Shown: positions 30,267 to 39,146 of the stretch, piece by piece
Numbering within the stretch: position 1 is the stretch's first letter
Layout: each line of letters starts with the position of its first letter
Assembly (NCBI GenBank): GCA_005405945.1
Contig: BJHW01000001.1
Location: forward strand, 6,572,001-6,636,000
DNA: 64,000 nt
Direction: 5' to 3'
Source: Streptomyces violaceusniger
GTDB taxonomy: Bacteria > Actinomycetota > Actinomycetes > Streptomycetales > Streptomycetaceae
Position numbers and translations under genes: made by a program
Notes under the pieces: model-generated
Told to the model about the DNA's origin: nothing
Database searches by the model: none
The model's input: only the letters and a program-made list of their open reading frames with translations

Positions 30267-30737
30267 ATGGCGCTCGACCAGTCCTTCGTGGGGCGGACCT
30301 ACCCGCCCACCGCCCCGTACGAGGTCGGCCGGGAGAAGATCCGGGAATTCGCCGAGTCCCTCGGTGACACCAATCCGGTCTACACCGACCCCGAGGCGGC
30401 CCGGGACCTCGGCTATCCCGATGTGATCGCCCCGCCGACGTTCATCTTCACGATCACCTTCAAGGCGGCCGGGAAGCAGGTTGTCGAGGACCCGCAGCTG
30501 GGGCTGGACTACAGCCGGGTGGTCCACGGCGACCAGCGGTTCGAGTACACCCGCCCGGTCCGCGCGGGGGACCGCCTGAAGGTCACCTCGATCATCGACT
30601 CGATCAAGTCGCTGGCCGGCAACGACATCCTGTCCGTCCGCGGTGAGGTCCACGACGAGGCGGGTGATCATGTAGCGACGTCGTTCACGACGCTGGTGGC
30701 CCGCGCCGCTGACGCAGAGGTGGAGGAGAGCAGATGA
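30267..30737 (+). CDS. MaoC-like dehydratase, N-terminal hotdog subunit (HadA/UPF0336 type)
   Basis: 156 residues with AGGAGG upstream of ATG 30267. A single hotdog fold with VGREKIREFAESLGDTNPVY and YPDVIAPPTF, VVHGDQRFEYTRPVRAGDRL. In mycobacteria the equivalent subunit lacks or partly lacks the catalytic pair and complexes with the HadB-like partner as (3R)-hydroxyacyl-ACP dehydratase of fatty acid elongation. It overlaps the next gene by 4 nt (ATGA). Confidence 0.9.
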   Translation: MALDQSFVGRTYPPTAPYEVGREKIREFAESLGDTNPVYTDPEAARDLGYPDVIAPPTFIFTITFKAAGKQVVEDPQLGLDYSRVVHGDQRFEYTRPVRAGDRLKVTSIIDSIKSLAGNDILSVRGEVHDEAGDHVATSFTTLVARAADAEVEESR

Positions 30738-31168
30738 CGGCCAAGATCTCGTATGACGCCGTGGAGGTCGGCACCGAGGTGCCCGTGCGCGAGTTCCGGG
30801 TGAACCGCGCCGACCTCGTGCGCTACGCGGGCGCCTCGGGCGACTTCAACCCGATCCACTGGAACGAGAAGTTCGCCAAGGAGGTCGGCCTCCCCGACGT
30901 CATCGCGCACGGCGCCTACACCATGGCCCAGGCGGCCCGCGTGGTGACCGAGTGGGCCGGCGACCCCGGCGCCCTCGTCGAGTACGGCGTCCGCTTCACC
31001 CGGCCGGTCGTGGTCCCCAACGACGACAAGGGCGCGGTCATCGAGATCGGCGCCAAGGTGACCGCCAAGCTGGACGACGAGGCCCGTACGGTGCGCCTCG
31101 ACATCACGGCGACCAGTGCCGGTCAGAAGGTGCTCGGCCGGGCCCGCGCCGTGGTACGGCTCGTCTGA
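30734..31168 (+). CDS. MaoC-family dehydratase, catalytic subunit (HadB-like)
   Basis: 144 residues. YAGASGDFNPIHWNEKFAKE holds the hydratase-2 Asp/His catalytic motif and VIAHGAYTMAQAARVV the following conserved segment. With the upstream hotdog protein it likely forms a heterodimeric hydroxyacyl dehydratase. It is coupled to the upstream gene, and murB begins ~125 bp downstream. Confidence 0.92.
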   Translation: MTAKISYDAVEVGTEVPVREFRVNRADLVRYAGASGDFNPIHWNEKFAKEVGLPDVIAHGAYTMAQAARVVTEWAGDPGALVEYGVRFTRPVVVPNDDKGAVIEIGAKVTAKLDDEARTVRLDITATSAGQKVLGRARAVVRLV

Positions 31169-31292
31169 GCCCCTTAGGGCTCCCAGACAGGCCCTACCGC
31201 CCGCAGGCCCGCAGGCCCGCCGGCCCCGGATTCCCCACACCGGGGGCGGCCGCCGCCAAGACCCCAGGGGGCGCCCCCGTACTCTTGAGCGC

Positions 31293-32348
31293 GTGCAGGA
31301 ACTCCACGACGCCCCTCTCGCGCCCCTCACCACCTTCCGTCTCGGCGGACCGGCCAACCGGCTGCTCACGGCCACGACCGACGACGAGGTCATCGCCGCG
31401 GTCCGCGCGGCCGACGCGGCCGGGACCCCGCTGCTGGTGATCGGCGGCGGCAGCAATCTGGTCATCGCCGACAAGGGCTTCGACGGCACCGCCCTGCACA
31501 TCGCCACCAGCGGCTTCACGCTCGACGGCACCCGCTTGGAGCTCGCCGCGGGCGAGAACTGGTCGGCCGCCGTGGCCCGTACGGTCCGGGCGGGGCTCGC
31601 GGGCATCGAATGCCTGGCCGGGATCCCCGGCTCCGCGGGCGCGACCCCGATACAGAACGTCGGCGCCTACGGCCAGGAGGTCTCCGCCACGATCACCGAG
31701 GTGATCGCCTACGACCGTCGCGCCGACGAGGTCGTCACGATCCCGAACGCCGACTGCGCCTTCTCCTACCGCCACAGCCGCTTCAAGGCCGACCCCGACC
31801 GCCATGTGGTGCTCCGGGTCCGCTTCGAACTGGAGGACGCGGGCGGGCTCTCCGCACCCGTCCGGTACGCCGAGACCGCGCGGGTGCTCGGCGTCGAGGT
31901 GGGGGACCGGGTCCCGGCCGCCGTCGCCCGCGAGACGGTCCTGGGGCTGCGCGCGGGCAAGGGCATGGTGCTCGACCCCGACGACCACGACACCTGGTCC
32001 GCGGGGTCCTTCTTCACCAACCCGGTGCTTGACCAGGACGCCCACGCCGCCTTCCTGGCCCGCGTCGCCGAACGCCTGGGCCCGGACACCGTGCCGCCCG
32101 CCTTCCCGGCGGGCGACGGCCTGATCAAGACCTCCGCGGCCTGGCTGATCGACAGGGCGGGCTTCCCCAAGGGCTACGGCACCGGCCCGGCCCGCATCTC
32201 CACCAAGCACACGCTCGCCCTCACCAACCGGGGCGAGGCCACGACCGAGGACCTGCTGGCCCTGGCCCGCGAGGTGGTGGCCGGGGTCGAGGAGGCGTTC
32301 GGGATCCGGCTGGTCAACGAGCCGGTGACGGTCGGCGTGAGCATCTGA
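31293..32348 (+). CDS. murB: UDP-N-acetylenolpyruvoylglucosamine reductase
   Basis: 351 residues from GTG 31293. There is no good ribosome site and a TACTCT-like -10 lies just upstream, so the mRNA may be leaderless. FAD domain motifs FRLGGPANRL, GGGSNLVIAD and GIPGSAGATPIQNVGAYGQE are followed by FSYRHSRFK and SAGSFFTNPVL (catalytic Ser region) and SAAWLIDRAGF. It makes UDP-MurNAc for peptidoglycan using NADPH. Confidence 0.96.
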   Translation: MQELHDAPLAPLTTFRLGGPANRLLTATTDDEVIAAVRAADAAGTPLLVIGGGSNLVIADKGFDGTALHIATSGFTLDGTRLELAAGENWSAAVARTVRAGLAGIECLAGIPGSAGATPIQNVGAYGQEVSATITEVIAYDRRADEVVTIPNADCAFSYRHSRFKADPDRHVVLRVRFELEDAGGLSAPVRYAETARVLGVEVGDRVPAAVARETVLGLRAGKGMVLDPDDHDTWSAGSFFTNPVLDQDAHAAFLARVAERLGPDTVPPAFPAGDGLIKTSAAWLIDRAGFPKGYGTGPARISTKHTLALTNRGEATTEDLLALAREVVAGVEEAFGIRLVNEPVTVGVSI

Positions 32349-32350
32349 TC

Positions 32351-32374
32351 CGGTCTGCTCACGTGAGGAGACCG
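32351..32374. terminator. Bidirectional hairpin between murB and the adenosine deaminase gene
   Basis: The 24 bp between convergent stops form CGGTCT-N-CTCACGTGAG-N-AGACCG, a nearly perfect hairpin usable from both sides. Confidence 0.6.
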
Positions 32375-32376
32375 AC

Positions 32377-33405
32377 TTACCTGAGTAGGTCGGGGCCCGC
32401 CAGCCAGTCGTCGATCTCCGCCAGCATCCGCGTCCTGACCTCCTCCGGCGCGGCCGAGCCGCGCACCGACTGACGCGCCAGCTCGGCCAGTTCGGCGTCC
32501 GTGAAGCCGTGGTGCTCGCGCACCAGCTCGTACTGCGCCGCCAGCCGCGAGCCGAAGAGCAGCGGGTCGTCCGCCCCGAGCGCCATCGGCACCCCCGCGT
32601 CGTACAGCGTGCGCAGCGGGACGTCCTCCGGCTTCTCGTAGACCCCGAGCGCCACGTTCGACGACGGGCATACCTCGCAGGTCACCTCGCGCTCGGCGAG
32701 CCGGGCGAGCAGCCGCGGGTCCTCCGCCGCGCGCACCCCGTGGCCGACCCGGGCCGCGCCGAGGTCGTCCAGGCAGTCCCGCACGCTGCCGGGACCCGAC
32801 AGCTCGCCGCCGTGCGGAGCCGCCAGCAGCCCGCCCTCCCGGGCGATGGCGAAGGCCCGGTCGAAGTCGCGCGCGAATCCGCGCCGTTCGTCGTTGGAGA
32901 GGCCGAAGCCGACCACGCCGCGGTCCGCGAAGCGCACCGCGAGCCGGGCCAGGGTGCGGGCCTCCAGCGGATGCTTCACGCGGTTGGCGGCGACCACCAC
33001 CCTGATCCCGAGACCGGTCTCCGCCGAGGCGCTCTCGACCGCGTCCAGGATGACCTCCATCGCGGGGGTCAGCCCGCCCAGGCGCGGGGCGTACGAGGTG
33101 GGGTCCACCTGGATCTCCAGCCACTGGGCCCCGTCCCGCACGTCCTCCTCGGCCGCCTCGCGCACCAGCCGCCGGATGTCGTCGGCTTCCCGCAGGCAGG
33201 AGCGTGCGATGTCGTACAGCCGCTGGAAGCGGAACCAGCCGCGCTCATCGGTGGCGCGCAGCTTCGGCGGCTCACCGCCGCTCAGGGCCTCGGGGAGGTG
33301 GACGCCGTACTTGTCGGCCAGTTCGAGGAGGGTTCCGGGGCGCATGGAGCCGGTGAAGTGAAGATGCAGATGCGCTTTGGGGAGCAGGTGTACATCGCGT
33401 GCCAT
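32377..33405 (-). CDS. add: Adenosine deaminase family protein
   Basis: 342 residues from ATG 33405 (MARDVHLLPKAHLHLHFTGS). The frame is open further upstream, but that part is a terminator hairpin. LPKAHLHLHFTGSMRP has the two metal histidines, AAPHGGEL the third zone, RVGHGVRA and CPSSNVALGVY the substrate segment, and GADDPLLFGS the catalytic Asp pair. It deaminates adenosine or a related adenine compound. It lies downstream of aspC, separated by a terminator. Confidence 0.92.
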   Translation of the reverse strand: MARDVHLLPKAHLHLHFTGSMRPGTLLELADKYGVHLPEALSGGEPPKLRATDERGWFRFQRLYDIARSCLREADDIRRLVREAAEEDVRDGAQWLEIQVDPTSYAPRLGGLTPAMEVILDAVESASAETGLGIRVVVAANRVKHPLEARTLARLAVRFADRGVVGFGLSNDERRGFARDFDRAFAIAREGGLLAAPHGGELSGPGSVRDCLDDLGAARVGHGVRAAEDPRLLARLAEREVTCEVCPSSNVALGVYEKPEDVPLRTLYDAGVPMALGADDPLLFGSRLAAQYELVREHHGFTDAELAELARQSVRGSAAPEEVRTRMLAEIDDWLAGPDLLR

Positions 33406-33473
33406 CTGCAGATACTGCCGCACGTCCGGACCCGCCGGTACCGCTTTCCCCGAACGGGGAGGCGCGCGCACGC

Positions 33474-33515
33474 GGAACGGGCCGGAATCCGCCACCGCGG
33501 ACTCCGGCCCGTTCC
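33474..33515 (-). terminator. Strong hairpin terminator after aspC
   Basis: Arms of ~18 bp with a single mismatch around a CACC loop lie 70 bp past the aspC stop and upstream of the adenosine deaminase start. Confidence 0.75.
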
Positions 33516-33587
33516 CTTCGCGCGTACGGCTCGTGCGACGGCTCGCGACGGCTCGTGCGTACGAAAGCCAGGCGAAGGCCAGGCGCC

Positions 33588-34825
33588 TTACGCGCTCGCC
33601 TCGCCCAGCAGCTTCTGCAGCCGGGAGACGCCCTCGACGAGGTCCTCGTCGCCCAGCGCGTAGGACAGCCGCAGATAGCCCGGGGTGCCGAACGCCTCAC
33701 CCGGCACCACCGCGACCTCGGCCTCCTCAAGGATGATCTCGGCCAGCTCGACGGTGGTCCGCGGCCGCTTGCCGCGGATCTCCTTGCCCAGCAGCCCCTT
33801 GACCGAGGGATAGACGTAGAAGGCGCCCTCCGGCTCCGGGCACTCGACGCCGTCGATCTCGTTCAGCATCCGCACGATGGTGCGGCGGCGGCGGTCGAAC
33901 GCCTCGCGCATCGCGGCCACGGCGTCGAGGTCGCCCGAGACGGCGGCCAGGGCCGCGACCTGAGCGACATTGCTCACATTCGAGGTGGCGTGCGACTGGA
34001 GGTTGGTCGCGGCCTTGACGACGTCCTTGGGGCCGACGATCCAGCCCACCCGCCAGCCGGTCATCGCGTACGTCTTGGCGACGCCGTTGACCACGATGCA
34101 CTTGTCGCGCAGCTCGGGCACCACGACCGGCAGCGAGTGGAACTGGGCGTCGCCGTAGACCAGGTGCTCGTAGATCTCGTCGGTCAGCACCCACAGCCCG
34201 TTGTCGGCGGCCCAGCGGCCGATCGCCTCGACCTGCTCACGGCTGTAGACCGCGCCGGTGGGGTTCGAGGGGAGACGAAGAGCAGCACCTTGGTGTTCTT
34301 GGTGCGGGCCGCCTCCAGCTGCTCGACGGAGACCCGGTAGCCGGTCGTCTCGTCGGCGACGACCTCCACCGGGACACCGCCGGCCAGCCGGATCGACTCC
34401 GGGTAGGTGGTCCAGTAGGGCGCGGGGACGATGACCTCGTCGCCCGGGTCCAGGATCGCGGCGAACGCCTCGTAGATCGCCTGCTTGCCGCCGTTGGTCA
34501 CCAGGACCTGGGCCGCCTCGACCTCGTACCCGCTGTCGCGCAGCGTCTTCGCGGCGATCGCGGCCTTGAGCTCGGGGAGGCCGCCGGCCGGGGTGTAGCG
34601 GTGGTACTTCGGGTCGCGGCACGCCGCGGCCGCGGCGTCGACGATGTAGTCGGGCGTGGCGAAGTCGGGCTCACCGGCGCCGAAGCCGATCACCGGACGG
34701 CCCGCGGCCTTGAGGGCCTTGGCCTTGGCGTCGACGGCGAGGGTCGCGGACTCGGAGATCGAGCCGATCCGGGCCGATACCCGCCGGTCGGTCGGGGACT
34801 GTACTGGGGGAGTAGCAGCGGTCAT
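33588..34825 (-). CDS. aspC: Pyridoxal-phosphate aspartate aminotransferase, frameshifted
   Basis: ATG 34825 begins MTAATPPVQSPTDRRVSARI. The N-terminal frame (PVIGFGAGEPDFATPDYIVD, LVTNGGKQAIYEAFAAI) stops making sense at the G4 run 34269-34272. One extra G/C base there joins SPSNPTGAVYSREQ to the rest (DEIYEHLVYG, NGVAKTYAMTGWRVGW with the PLP lysine, YLRLSYALGDEDLVEG), giving 412 residues. It interconverts aspartate/oxaloacetate and glutamate/2-oxoglutarate. A break in a housekeeping gene supports sequence error. Confidence 0.92.
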
Positions 34826-35007
34826 AGATGCATCGTCGCAGACGGGCGAAATGGGTGGCACACGGGTTTGCTCCGGGCTTCGCGCGCTTCTCGTTCGACG
34901 CCCGGCCGTCAAGCACGTACACTCATCCGTCGTTGGCCGATCAACAGCCGGATCCGACCGCACACTCCGTGCAGCCGGGTGTATGCGGTAGGTTGGGAGT
35001 GCCGCAA

Positions 35008-35080
35008 AGGGTCGTAGCTCAATTGGTAGAGCACTGGTCTCCAAAACCAGCGGTTGGGGGTTCAAGTCCCTCCGGCCCTG
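35008..35080 (+). tRNA. tRNA-Trp (CCA)
   Basis: 73 nt. Acceptor AGGGTCG/CGGCCCT with one G-U, discriminator G, anticodon CCA at 35041-35043, normal D and T arms. It stands directly before secE, the usual actinobacterial position. Confidence 0.96.
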
Positions 35081-35187
35081 CTACACGCACTGTGATGAGG
35101 GTGCGTGCATGCGTACGCAAGGACAAGCACCGCTGTGCGGCCGGGCCGGACGCGGCACGGCCACGACCCGGATTCAGGTGAGGACGA

Positions 35188-35478
35188 GTGACGGAAGCCC
35201 TTGGCTCCACCGCGACGCCTGAGAGCGGTCGTCCCGAGGATGAGGAGACGACCAAGCGGGGTCGTCGTGGTGGTAAGCGCGCGAAGAAGGGGCCTTTCGG
35301 TCGGCTCGCGCTTTTCTACCGCCAGATCATCGCTGAGCTGCGCAAGGTCGTTTGGCCCACGCGCAGCCAGCTGTCGACGTACACCAGCGTGGTGATCGTC
35401 TTCGTCGTCATCATGATCGGCATCGTGACCGTGATTGACTATGGGTTCAACAACGCCATCAAGTACGTCTTTGGCTGA
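35188..35478 (+). CDS. secE: Preprotein translocase subunit SecE
   Basis: 96 residues from GTG 35188. A charged N-terminal ~40 residues is followed by the amphipathic FYRQIIAELRKVVWPTRSQL and a single membrane helix (VVIVFVVIMIGIVTVIDYGF), the minimal SecE form. It clamps SecY in the Sec channel. It is followed 85 bp later by nusG, the conserved secE-nusG pair. Confidence 0.97.
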   Translation: MTEALGSTATPESGRPEDEETTKRGRRGGKRAKKGPFGRLALFYRQIIAELRKVVWPTRSQLSTYTSVVIVFVVIMIGIVTVIDYGFNNAIKYVFG

Positions 35479-35562
35479 GACCCTCGCGAAAGGCGGCCGC
35501 TGTACCGGCGTCGCCTCTTTCGCACGTTCCACCCCCTTTGAAGCCAGGAAGAAGCAGCCACA

Positions 35563-36399
35563 GTGTCTGACCCGAACCTGAACGACGCCGCCGAGCCCGT
35601 CGAGTCCCGTGAGGACGAGCTCGACATCGTCGAGGCGGCGGACTCCGACCAGGCTGAAGCGGCCGACGCCTCGGCGGGCGTTCCCGCCGAGGAGGACGCG
35701 CTGCGCGTCGAGGACGAGGACGAGGGCGCCCTCGAGACCGAGACGGCCCAGGCGGACGACGCGGCCGAGGCCGAGGCTGAGGTCGACCCGGTCGAGGCGC
35801 TCCGCGAGGAGCTGCGCGGGCTGCCCGGTGAGTGGTACGTGATCCACACCTACGCGGGCTATGAGAAGCGCGTGAAGGCCAACCTGGAGCAGCGTGCCGT
35901 CTCGCTGAACGTCGAGGACTTCATCTACCAGGCCGAGGTCCCCGAGGAAGAGATCGTCCAGATCAAGAACGGCGAGCGCAAGAACGTCCGGCAGAACAAG
36001 CTGCCCGGATATGTGCTCGTCCGCATGGACCTGACGAACGAGTCGTGGGGTGTGGTCCGCAACACGCCGGGCGTCACCGGCTTCGTGGGCAACGCCTACG
36101 ACCCGTACCCGCTGACCCTGGACGAGATCGTCAAGATGCTCGCCCCCGAGGCCGAGGAGAAGGCCGCCAAGGCCGCCGCCGAGGAGAGCGGTGTGCCGGC
36201 TCCGAGCCGCAAGGTCGAGGTCCAGGTGCTGGACTTCGAGGTGGGCGACTCGGTCACGGTCACCGACGGCCCGTTCGCGACCCTCCAGGCGACGATCAAC
36301 GAGATCAACGCCGACTCGAAGAAGGTCAAGGGCCTGGTCGAGATCTTCGGCCGGGAGACCCCGGTCGAGCTGAGCTTCGACCAGATCCAGAAGAACTGA
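35563..36399 (+). CDS. nusG: Transcription termination/antitermination factor NusG
   Basis: 278 residues from GTG 35563. The first ~85 residues are an acidic, probably disordered extension typical of Streptomyces NusG. The NGN domain (GEWYVIHTYAGYEKRVKANL, NKLPGYVLVRMDLTNESW, NTPGVTGFVG) binds RNA polymerase. The KOW domain (FEVGDSVTVTDGPFATLQAT) contacts Rho or S10. A hairpin follows before rplK. Confidence 0.97.
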   Translation: MSDPNLNDAAEPVESREDELDIVEAADSDQAEAADASAGVPAEEDALRVEDEDEGALETETAQADDAAEAEAEVDPVEALREELRGLPGEWYVIHTYAGYEKRVKANLEQRAVSLNVEDFIYQAEVPEEEIVQIKNGERKNVRQNKLPGYVLVRMDLTNESWGVVRNTPGVTGFVGNAYDPYPLTLDEIVKMLAPEAEEKAAKAAAEESGVPAPSRKVEVQVLDFEVGDSVTVTDGPFATLQATINEINADSKKVKGLVEIFGRETPVELSFDQIQKN

Positions 36400-36438
36400 G
36401 TCTCTGCGGAGCTGAGTCTCTTCACGAGAACTTCCGAA

Positions 36439-36482
36439 CAGGTCAGACGGGCTTTCAGGGCCGGTCTGACCTGCTCGGTTTT
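36439..36482 (+). terminator. Hairpin with T-tract between nusG and rplK
   Basis: A perfect 10-bp stem (36439-36448 CAGGTCAGAC with 36464-36473) is followed by CTCGGTTTT. It probably partly terminates secE-nusG transcription before the ribosomal protein genes. Confidence 0.75.
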
Positions 36483-36580
36483 AAGGCGCACAGCTATACC
36501 CGTTATCGTTGTGCGGTATGCCTCCATCCGGATGATCCGGTTCGGAGGCGAACAACCTCTCACTAGGACCCGGAGAGAGC

Positions 36581-37015
36581 ATGCCTCCCAAGAAGAAGAA
36601 GGTCACGGGGCTGATCAAGCTCCAGATCCAGGCCGGTGCCGCGAACCCGGCCCCGCCGGTCGGCCCCGCGCTGGGTCAGCACGGCGTCAACATCATGGAG
36701 TTCTGCAAGGCCTACAACGCCGCGACCGAGTCGCAGCGCGGCATGGTCGTGCCGGTGGAGATCACGGTCTACGAGGACCGCTCCTTCACCTTCGTGACCA
36801 AGACTCCGCCGGCCGCCAAGCTGATCCTCAAGGCCGCGGGCGTGGAGAAGGGCTCCGGCGAGCCGCACAAGACCAAGGTCGCCAAGATCACCCGCGACCA
36901 GGTGCGTGAGATCGCCACCACCAAGATGCCCGACCTGAACGCCAACGACCTGGACGCCGCCGAGAAGATCATCGCCGGCACCGCCCGCTCCATGGGCATC
37001 ACGGTCGAGGGCTGA
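36581..37015 (+). CDS. rplK: 50S ribosomal protein L11
   Basis: 144 residues from ATG 36581 with GGAGAG upstream. The N-terminal [20 protein letters not shown] is the thiostrepton-contacting proline-rich helix, and the C-terminal RNA-binding domain ends in MGITVEG. It forms the GTPase-associated centre with 23S rRNA and is co-directional with rplA. Confidence 0.98.
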
Positions 37016-37109
37016 CACCTCCGCGCGAGGGCCCACCGCCCCCGCGGCCACCTGTGGCAGGGCCAAGCGCTGGCCCGGACCACGAACTCCACAGACATCA
37101 GGAGCAAGA

Positions 37110-37829
37110 GTGAGCAAGCGCAGCAAGACCCTCCGCGCTGCGGACGCCAAGATCGACCGGGAGCGCGCCTACGCCCCGCTCGAGGCCGTCCGTCTGGCGA
37201 AGGACACCTCCACCACCAAGTTCGACGCGACCGTCGAGGTCGCCATGCGCCTGGGCGTCGACCCGCGCAAGGCCGACCAGATGGTCCGCGGCACCGTGAA
37301 CCTGCCGCACGGCACCGGTAAGACCGCCCGGGTCCTGGTCTTCGCGACCGGTGACCGTGCTGCGGCCGCGGAGGCCGCCGGCGCCGACATCGTCGGCTCC
37401 GACGAGCTCATCGACGAGGTGTCCAAGGGCCGCCTGGACTTCGACGCCGTCGTCGCCACCCCGGACCTCATGGGCAAGGTCGGCCGCCTCGGCCGGGTGC
37501 TCGGTCCGCGTGGTCTGATGCCGAACCCGAAGACCGGCACCGTCACCCCCGACGTGGCCAAGGCCGTCACGGACATCAAGGGCGGCAAGATCGAGTTCCG
37601 CGTCGACAAGCACTCCAACCTGCACTTCATCATCGGCAAGCTCTCGTTCGACGAGACGAAGCTGGTGGAGAACTACGCCGCGGCGCTCGAGGAGATCACC
37701 CGTCTCAAGCCGTCCGCCGCGAAGGGCCGCTACATCAAGAAGGCGACCCTGACCACCACGATGGGCCCCGGCATCCCGCTGGACGCCAACCGCACCCGCA
37801 ACCTGCTGGTCGAGGAAGACGCCATCTGA
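37110..37829 (+). CDS. rplA: 50S ribosomal protein L1
   Basis: 239 residues from GTG 37110 with AGGAG upstream. VRLAKDTSTTKFDATVEVAM, GKVGRLGRVLGPRGLMPNPK and FRVDKHSNLHFIIGKLSF are the L1 signature segments. It builds the mobile L1 stalk and in many bacteria represses its own L11-L1 mRNA. It is followed by a long perfect hairpin. Confidence 0.98.
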   Translation: MSKRSKTLRAADAKIDRERAYAPLEAVRLAKDTSTTKFDATVEVAMRLGVDPRKADQMVRGTVNLPHGTGKTARVLVFATGDRAAAAEAAGADIVGSDELIDEVSKGRLDFDAVVATPDLMGKVGRLGRVLGPRGLMPNPKTGTVTPDVAKAVTDIKGGKIEFRVDKHSNLHFIIGKLSFDETKLVENYAAALEEITRLKPSAAKGRYIKKATLTTTMGPGIPLDANRTRNLLVEEDAI

Positions 37830-37864
37830 GGCAGCCCCTGATCAGCGCACCACGGTGTGCAACC

Positions 37865-37904
37865 GCCGGGCCCCCGCACCGCGTCGAAGGTGCGGGGGTC
37901 CGGC
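37865..37904 (+). terminator. Terminator after rplA
   Basis: 16-nt arms (37865-37880 with 37889-37904) pair with one mismatch and are followed by TTCTTCC. Confidence 0.8.
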
Positions 37905-37980
37905 TTCTTCCGTTGTCGGACGCCTCCGCTAGAGTCACTCTGCACAAGATGTAAAAGAGAAATAAAAACTAGGGGGAGCC

Positions 37981-38871
37981 GTGCGCGGTACTCAGGTCGG
38001 TGCGCGATGGGCGATAGCCGCTGGAAGTCTCGTTCTGATGGTCGGCCTCACCGCGTGCGGGAGCGAGAAGTCCGGCGATGACAAGGCCGGCGACAAGACG
38101 GGCGGCGACAAGTCCGGGCAGTCCGGGATGAGCCCGCTGGCGGCGCTCAAGCTCGCCTCGCAGCAGACGGACAAGAAGAACTCGGCCAAGGTCGAGGGCA
38201 CCACCAAGATGGGCGAGCAGAACTCGCAGATGTCCGGCGACATGGACTGGGCCAACGGCATCCGGGCCAACATGTCCATCACCCAGAACGGTGGCGCCAT
38301 CGCCTCCTCCCCGATCGCGGGCAAGCCGATGGACGCCAAGTACACGCCCGACGCGATGTTCCTGAACATGGGCGACGAGTTCGCCGCGCAGGCGGGCGGC
38401 GGCAAGCACTGGGTGAAGTACGACTACGACGTGCTGGCACAGAAGGCGGGCCCCTCGGGCGCCTTCCTGAAGGACCAGATGCAGAACAACAACCCGTCGC
38501 GCTCGGTGGAGCTGCTGCTCGCCACGGGCAAGGTCAAGAGCGTGGGCAGCGAGGACGTGAAGGGCGTCAAGGCCACCCACTACACGGGCACGGTCAAGGT
38601 CTCCGAGATCGCCAAGATGCAGTCCAAGGAGCTCAGCCAGTCGGACCTGGACGCCCTGCAGAAGCAGCTGGAGTCCTCCGGTATGGACACCGAGACCATC
38701 GACCTGTGGGTGGACGACGAGAACCTGCTGGTCAAGAAGCGTGAGCAGGCGCAGAGCAACAGCGGCGCCTACGACTCCACGGTCTACTACTCGGACTACG
38801 GCACCAGCGTGACGGTCACCGAGCCGTCCTCCTCGGACACCGTGGACTTCCAGGACATGCTCCAGCAGTAG
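37981..38871 (+). CDS. Secreted lipoprotein, LppX/LprG-like
   Basis: 296 residues from GTG 37981 with AGGGGGAG upstream. A short positively charged start and hydrophobic stretch end in a lipobox LTAC (Cys ~24), then a Lys/Gly/Asp linker (GDDKAGDKTGGDKSG). The ~230-residue domain (ALKLASQQTDKKNSAKVEGT, TIDLWVDDENLLVKK) resembles the beta-cup fold of LppX_LprAFG lipoproteins. It is predicted to be anchored outside the membrane; function unknown. It sits alone between rplA and rplJ, each separated by regulatory signals. Confidence 0.85.
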   Translation: MRGTQVGARWAIAAGSLVLMVGLTACGSEKSGDDKAGDKTGGDKSGQSGMSPLAALKLASQQTDKKNSAKVEGTTKMGEQNSQMSGDMDWANGIRANMSITQNGGAIASSPIAGKPMDAKYTPDAMFLNMGDEFAAQAGGGKHWVKYDYDVLAQKAGPSGAFLKDQMQNNNPSRSVELLLATGKVKSVGSEDVKGVKATHYTGTVKVSEIAKMQSKELSQSDLDALQKQLESSGMDTETIDLWVDDENLLVKKREQAQSNSGAYDSTVYYSDYGTSVTVTEPSSSDTVDFQDMLQQ

Positions 38872-38878
38872 AGCCGAT

Positions 38879-38908
38879 TTGCCTGGCCGAGGCCCGTTCG
38901 CGTAACCT
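38879..38908 (+). promoter_or_regulatory. Probable promoter of rplJL
   Basis: TTGCCT (38879-38884), an 18-bp spacer and TAACCT (38903-38908) lie just upstream of the L10 leader. Confidence 0.45.
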
Positions 38909-38914
38909 CCTACA

Positions 38915-39079
38915 GAAGCCAAAGACCGCTGGTTGTCGCCGTGTCCCGCAAGGGATCCGGTGGCTGAAGGATCCGCTAGCTGCGGGCGACCTGCGTAGGT
39001 GACTGAGGTAGCACTCCCGAACGGGCCGCTGGCCCGTATCGGTCGAGTTACGCCCCGAGCGCCTGCGCCGGGGCGTTTT
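38915..39079 (+). ncRNA. Ribosomal protein L10 leader (autoregulatory mRNA element)
   Basis: The ~165-nt leader contains the actinobacterial L10-leader landmarks ACCGCTGGTTGTCGCC and GCGACCTGCGTAGGTGACTG, which mimic the L10 binding site on 23S rRNA. It ends in a 7-bp GC stem (39051-39057 with 39069-39075) followed by TTTT, which looks like the attenuator. L10(L12)4 binding is known to repress rplJL in this family. The assignment rests on recalled motif and position. Confidence 0.75.
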
Positions 39080-39146
39080 CGCGTTGTCTCAGTCTCCTTC
39101 CTTCAGGCCGAAGCGGTCCTCATCACCCGGAAGGAGGCCGAGGCTC

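Noticed and set aside
33405..33495. Upstream GTG start extending the adenosine deaminase by 30 residues
   Set aside because: The extension would be encoded by the aspC terminator hairpin, and the family starts near MARDVHLLPKAHLHLH.
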